Source of the DNA: Callorhinus ursinus
Taxonomy: Eukaryota > Chordata > Mammalia > Carnivora > Otariidae
NCBI RefSeq assembly: GCF_003265705.1
Contig: NW_020312859.1
Coordinates: 1,358,901-1,422,900 of the forward strand
Direction of reading: 5' to 3'
Length of the DNA stretch: 64,000 bases
Positions 62,295 through 64,000 of the stretch are shown piece after piece. The position numbers and the translations under genes were made by a program. Under the pieces are notes generated by a model. It was not told the origin of the DNA and made no database searches. It was given only the letters and a program-made list of their open reading frames with translations. Within the stretch, counting starts at the first letter, position 1. Each line of letters opens with the position of its first letter.

Positions 62295-64000
62295 TAATTA
62301 CCCAAATCCCTGGAAGTGGGAAAAACAGCGAATTATCTTCTTAACAGAGGCTAGATGGCTGATGGGTACAGGAGAAAGCTCTGCCCACAGGGCATAAAGG
62401 CAGGGCTTACAAAAACCATATGAAGGTCCCCCCAGATCTTGGAGGTGGGCTGAAGAAGGAAACACCAGGTATTGACTGTATGTACCAGGTAAAATCATTC
62501 AGGTGAATCCCAGATGAGGACGTGGGCCTAGCCAGCAGGGTGGCTTGCACAGAGCACCCGGCAGAAATCAAAATTCTGAAGTGGACCACTCTGACCCCAG
62601 AGCCTCTAGGGCAGCTGGGGCACCAGCCTAAAGCCCCCTTCTCTATGTCCGGAGTCACCTCGGGGCCTGCGGAGGGCAGGAAACTGGCTAAACAGAGCAC
62701 AGAGGAATTAATGGAGGAAGCTAATCAGGGAATCCTAGAGAGGACGCCAGACAAGATCCAATTAAAATGCCAGGCTGTGTGAGTTCCCCATTTTAATTTT
62801 CCACAAATTAGCTTAAAAAGGGGGGGTGGAAATGAAGATACTAGTTTTTCTTTTTTTTTTTCTTTCTTTTCTTTTCTCTTTCTCTCTTTTTTTTTTTTCT
62901 CTAGAGCCAAGAGGGAAAAATCCTTGGAGGATTGTATTACTTGTTTCTCTTTTAAAAAAAATAAAATCACTCTCAGCTGAGGGATTTGGGTTCCGACTCT
63001 ATCCTGGTTGGAGGCAATTTCCAGGGTCTGCTTATTAAAGTGTAGACATGGTAAGCCCTTTATAATATAAAGCATCATTTTCTGAATGAGCACTTACTGT
63101 ATACCTTCCAACCCTCACAACCCCCAAGGTCGGCAGCATTGCACCTGTTTACACGTAACTGAGGCTCAGAGAGGTGAACTGATTGCCCGAAGTCACACAG
63201 TGGGGAGTCGGTGGAGCCTTGTCACGTCCTCCCCACTGCAGCCAGGCTCCTGTTCCCACTCCCACTCCCCGTCCCGCAGGAACCTGCCCAGTGGAGGATG
63301 GGGACACATGCGGGCTTCAGGCCGCCTGCTGCATCCTACAGGGCCGGCCAGAAGTCATCAGCAGTCCGGGGGCCTCACGGACTCCCGGTCTTAGCTCCAG
63401 GTGGCGTAGTCCCCGCTCCTGGCTTCTCCAGGACGGCAGTGATTTCTGACACCCCTCCACCCACACCTAGGAACCAAGTCTCCATTTGCCCTTCTGCAGC
63501 ACCCCACAGCTGGCTGCGACCCAGCCTATTCATCACTGTCTCCTGGCAAAGGCCACCCCCCACCACAGTGACGGGCCAGGGCAACCGGTGCCCTTGACCT
63601 CACTGCAGTTTTCTCTGCTCCCACGCCTCCCTCTCCCCCATCCTCTGGTCTCCTGGAAAGAATTCATTTAGCTAGTGTGGAAATAATACAAACTTGGGCT
63701 CAATGACAATAGCCCCCCCACCCCAGTCTCCTACCCCAAGCCTGAGGGCTCTCCAGAGCTTTGCTCCAAATCTTGGGGCAGGATCCTAGCAGAGACAAAG
63801 CTCTCACCCTTCTGAGCTGTGTGCCTTTGGACAAGTGACTTAACCTCTCTGTGCCTCCGTTTCCTCATCTGCAGAAGGGGATAATAAAAATCTAGCTGGA
63901 AATGTTTCGGTGAAGGTTCCATGAGACCACAGACAGGCAAGGCCCTAGCACATCAGATGCTTAGTAAATGTGGCCTTCCTCCCTCCGAAAACTGGGAGGT
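62295..64000. other. Intergenic end of window: MIRs, pyrimidine tract, no gene seen
   Basis: It contains a repeat-free block with TAAT motifs (about 62680-62820), a T/C-rich tract (62846-62903), a reverse MIR (about 63070-63210), GC-rich unique-looking sequence (63220-63660) and a forward MIR (about 63790-63975, TGGACAAGTGACTTAACCTC, TTTCCTCATCTGCAGAAGGG). The window ends without reaching another recognisable gene. Confidence 0.7.

Noticed and set aside
41636..64000. A second gene such as CD40 in the 3' flank
   Set aside because: No exon with recognisable TNF-receptor or other domain was found on either strand in this interval.

Overview
The window is nuclear DNA from a mammal of the order Carnivora. 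It has long GT-AG introns, ancient mammalian repeats (L2, MIR, MER5, MER20, MaLR LTRs), microsatellites and several tRNA-derived CAN-SINEs, which occur only in carnivores. The SINE copies lack the young dog (SINEC_Cf) and cat signatures. They look most like arctoid, possibly pinniped, copies, but that narrower placement is an inference from memory of the subfamilies.

Positions 1 to about 41,630 hold the 3' two thirds of one plus-strand gene, CDH22 (cadherin-22, PB-cadherin), a type II classical cadherin. Eight coding exons could be placed to the base. In the usual 12-exon type II layout they are exons 5 to 12. Every junction has AG/GT borders and the joined frame is open for 602 residues from the first complete codon. 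It covers the end of EC2, all of EC3, EC4 and EC5, the transmembrane helix, the p120-catenin-binding juxtamembrane segment and the beta-catenin-binding tail. Signal peptide, prodomain, EC1 and most of EC2 lie upstream of the window. Roughly 225 residues are missing relative to a protein of about 828.

The introns are 3.5, 2.7, 9.0, 11.7, 0.114, 5.7 and 2.9 kb. They hold mostly old transposon relics, a CpG-rich island in intron 7 (about 18.66-19.27 kb), an AT-rich block with homeodomain and octamer motifs in intron 8, and a GTG-rich degenerate repeat just before exon 9. The 3' UTR is short, with an ATTAAA signal at 41,609.

From about 41.6 kb to 64 kb I find no convincing gene. This looks like the intergenic flank 3' of CDH22. 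In human the next gene on that side is CD40, which is not reached here. It contains SINEs, L2/MIR/MaLR/MER20 relics, long CA and GGAT microsatellites, a TC tract and several repeat-free AT-rich blocks that could be regulatory. There are two 10-N assembly gaps, both inside microsatellites.

No novel system was found. The points most worth a second look are the intron 7 CpG island, the candidate enhancer blocks at 27.9 and 60.3 kb, the weak exon 6 splice donor next to a G tract, and the glycine-rich insertion in the cytoplasmic tail.
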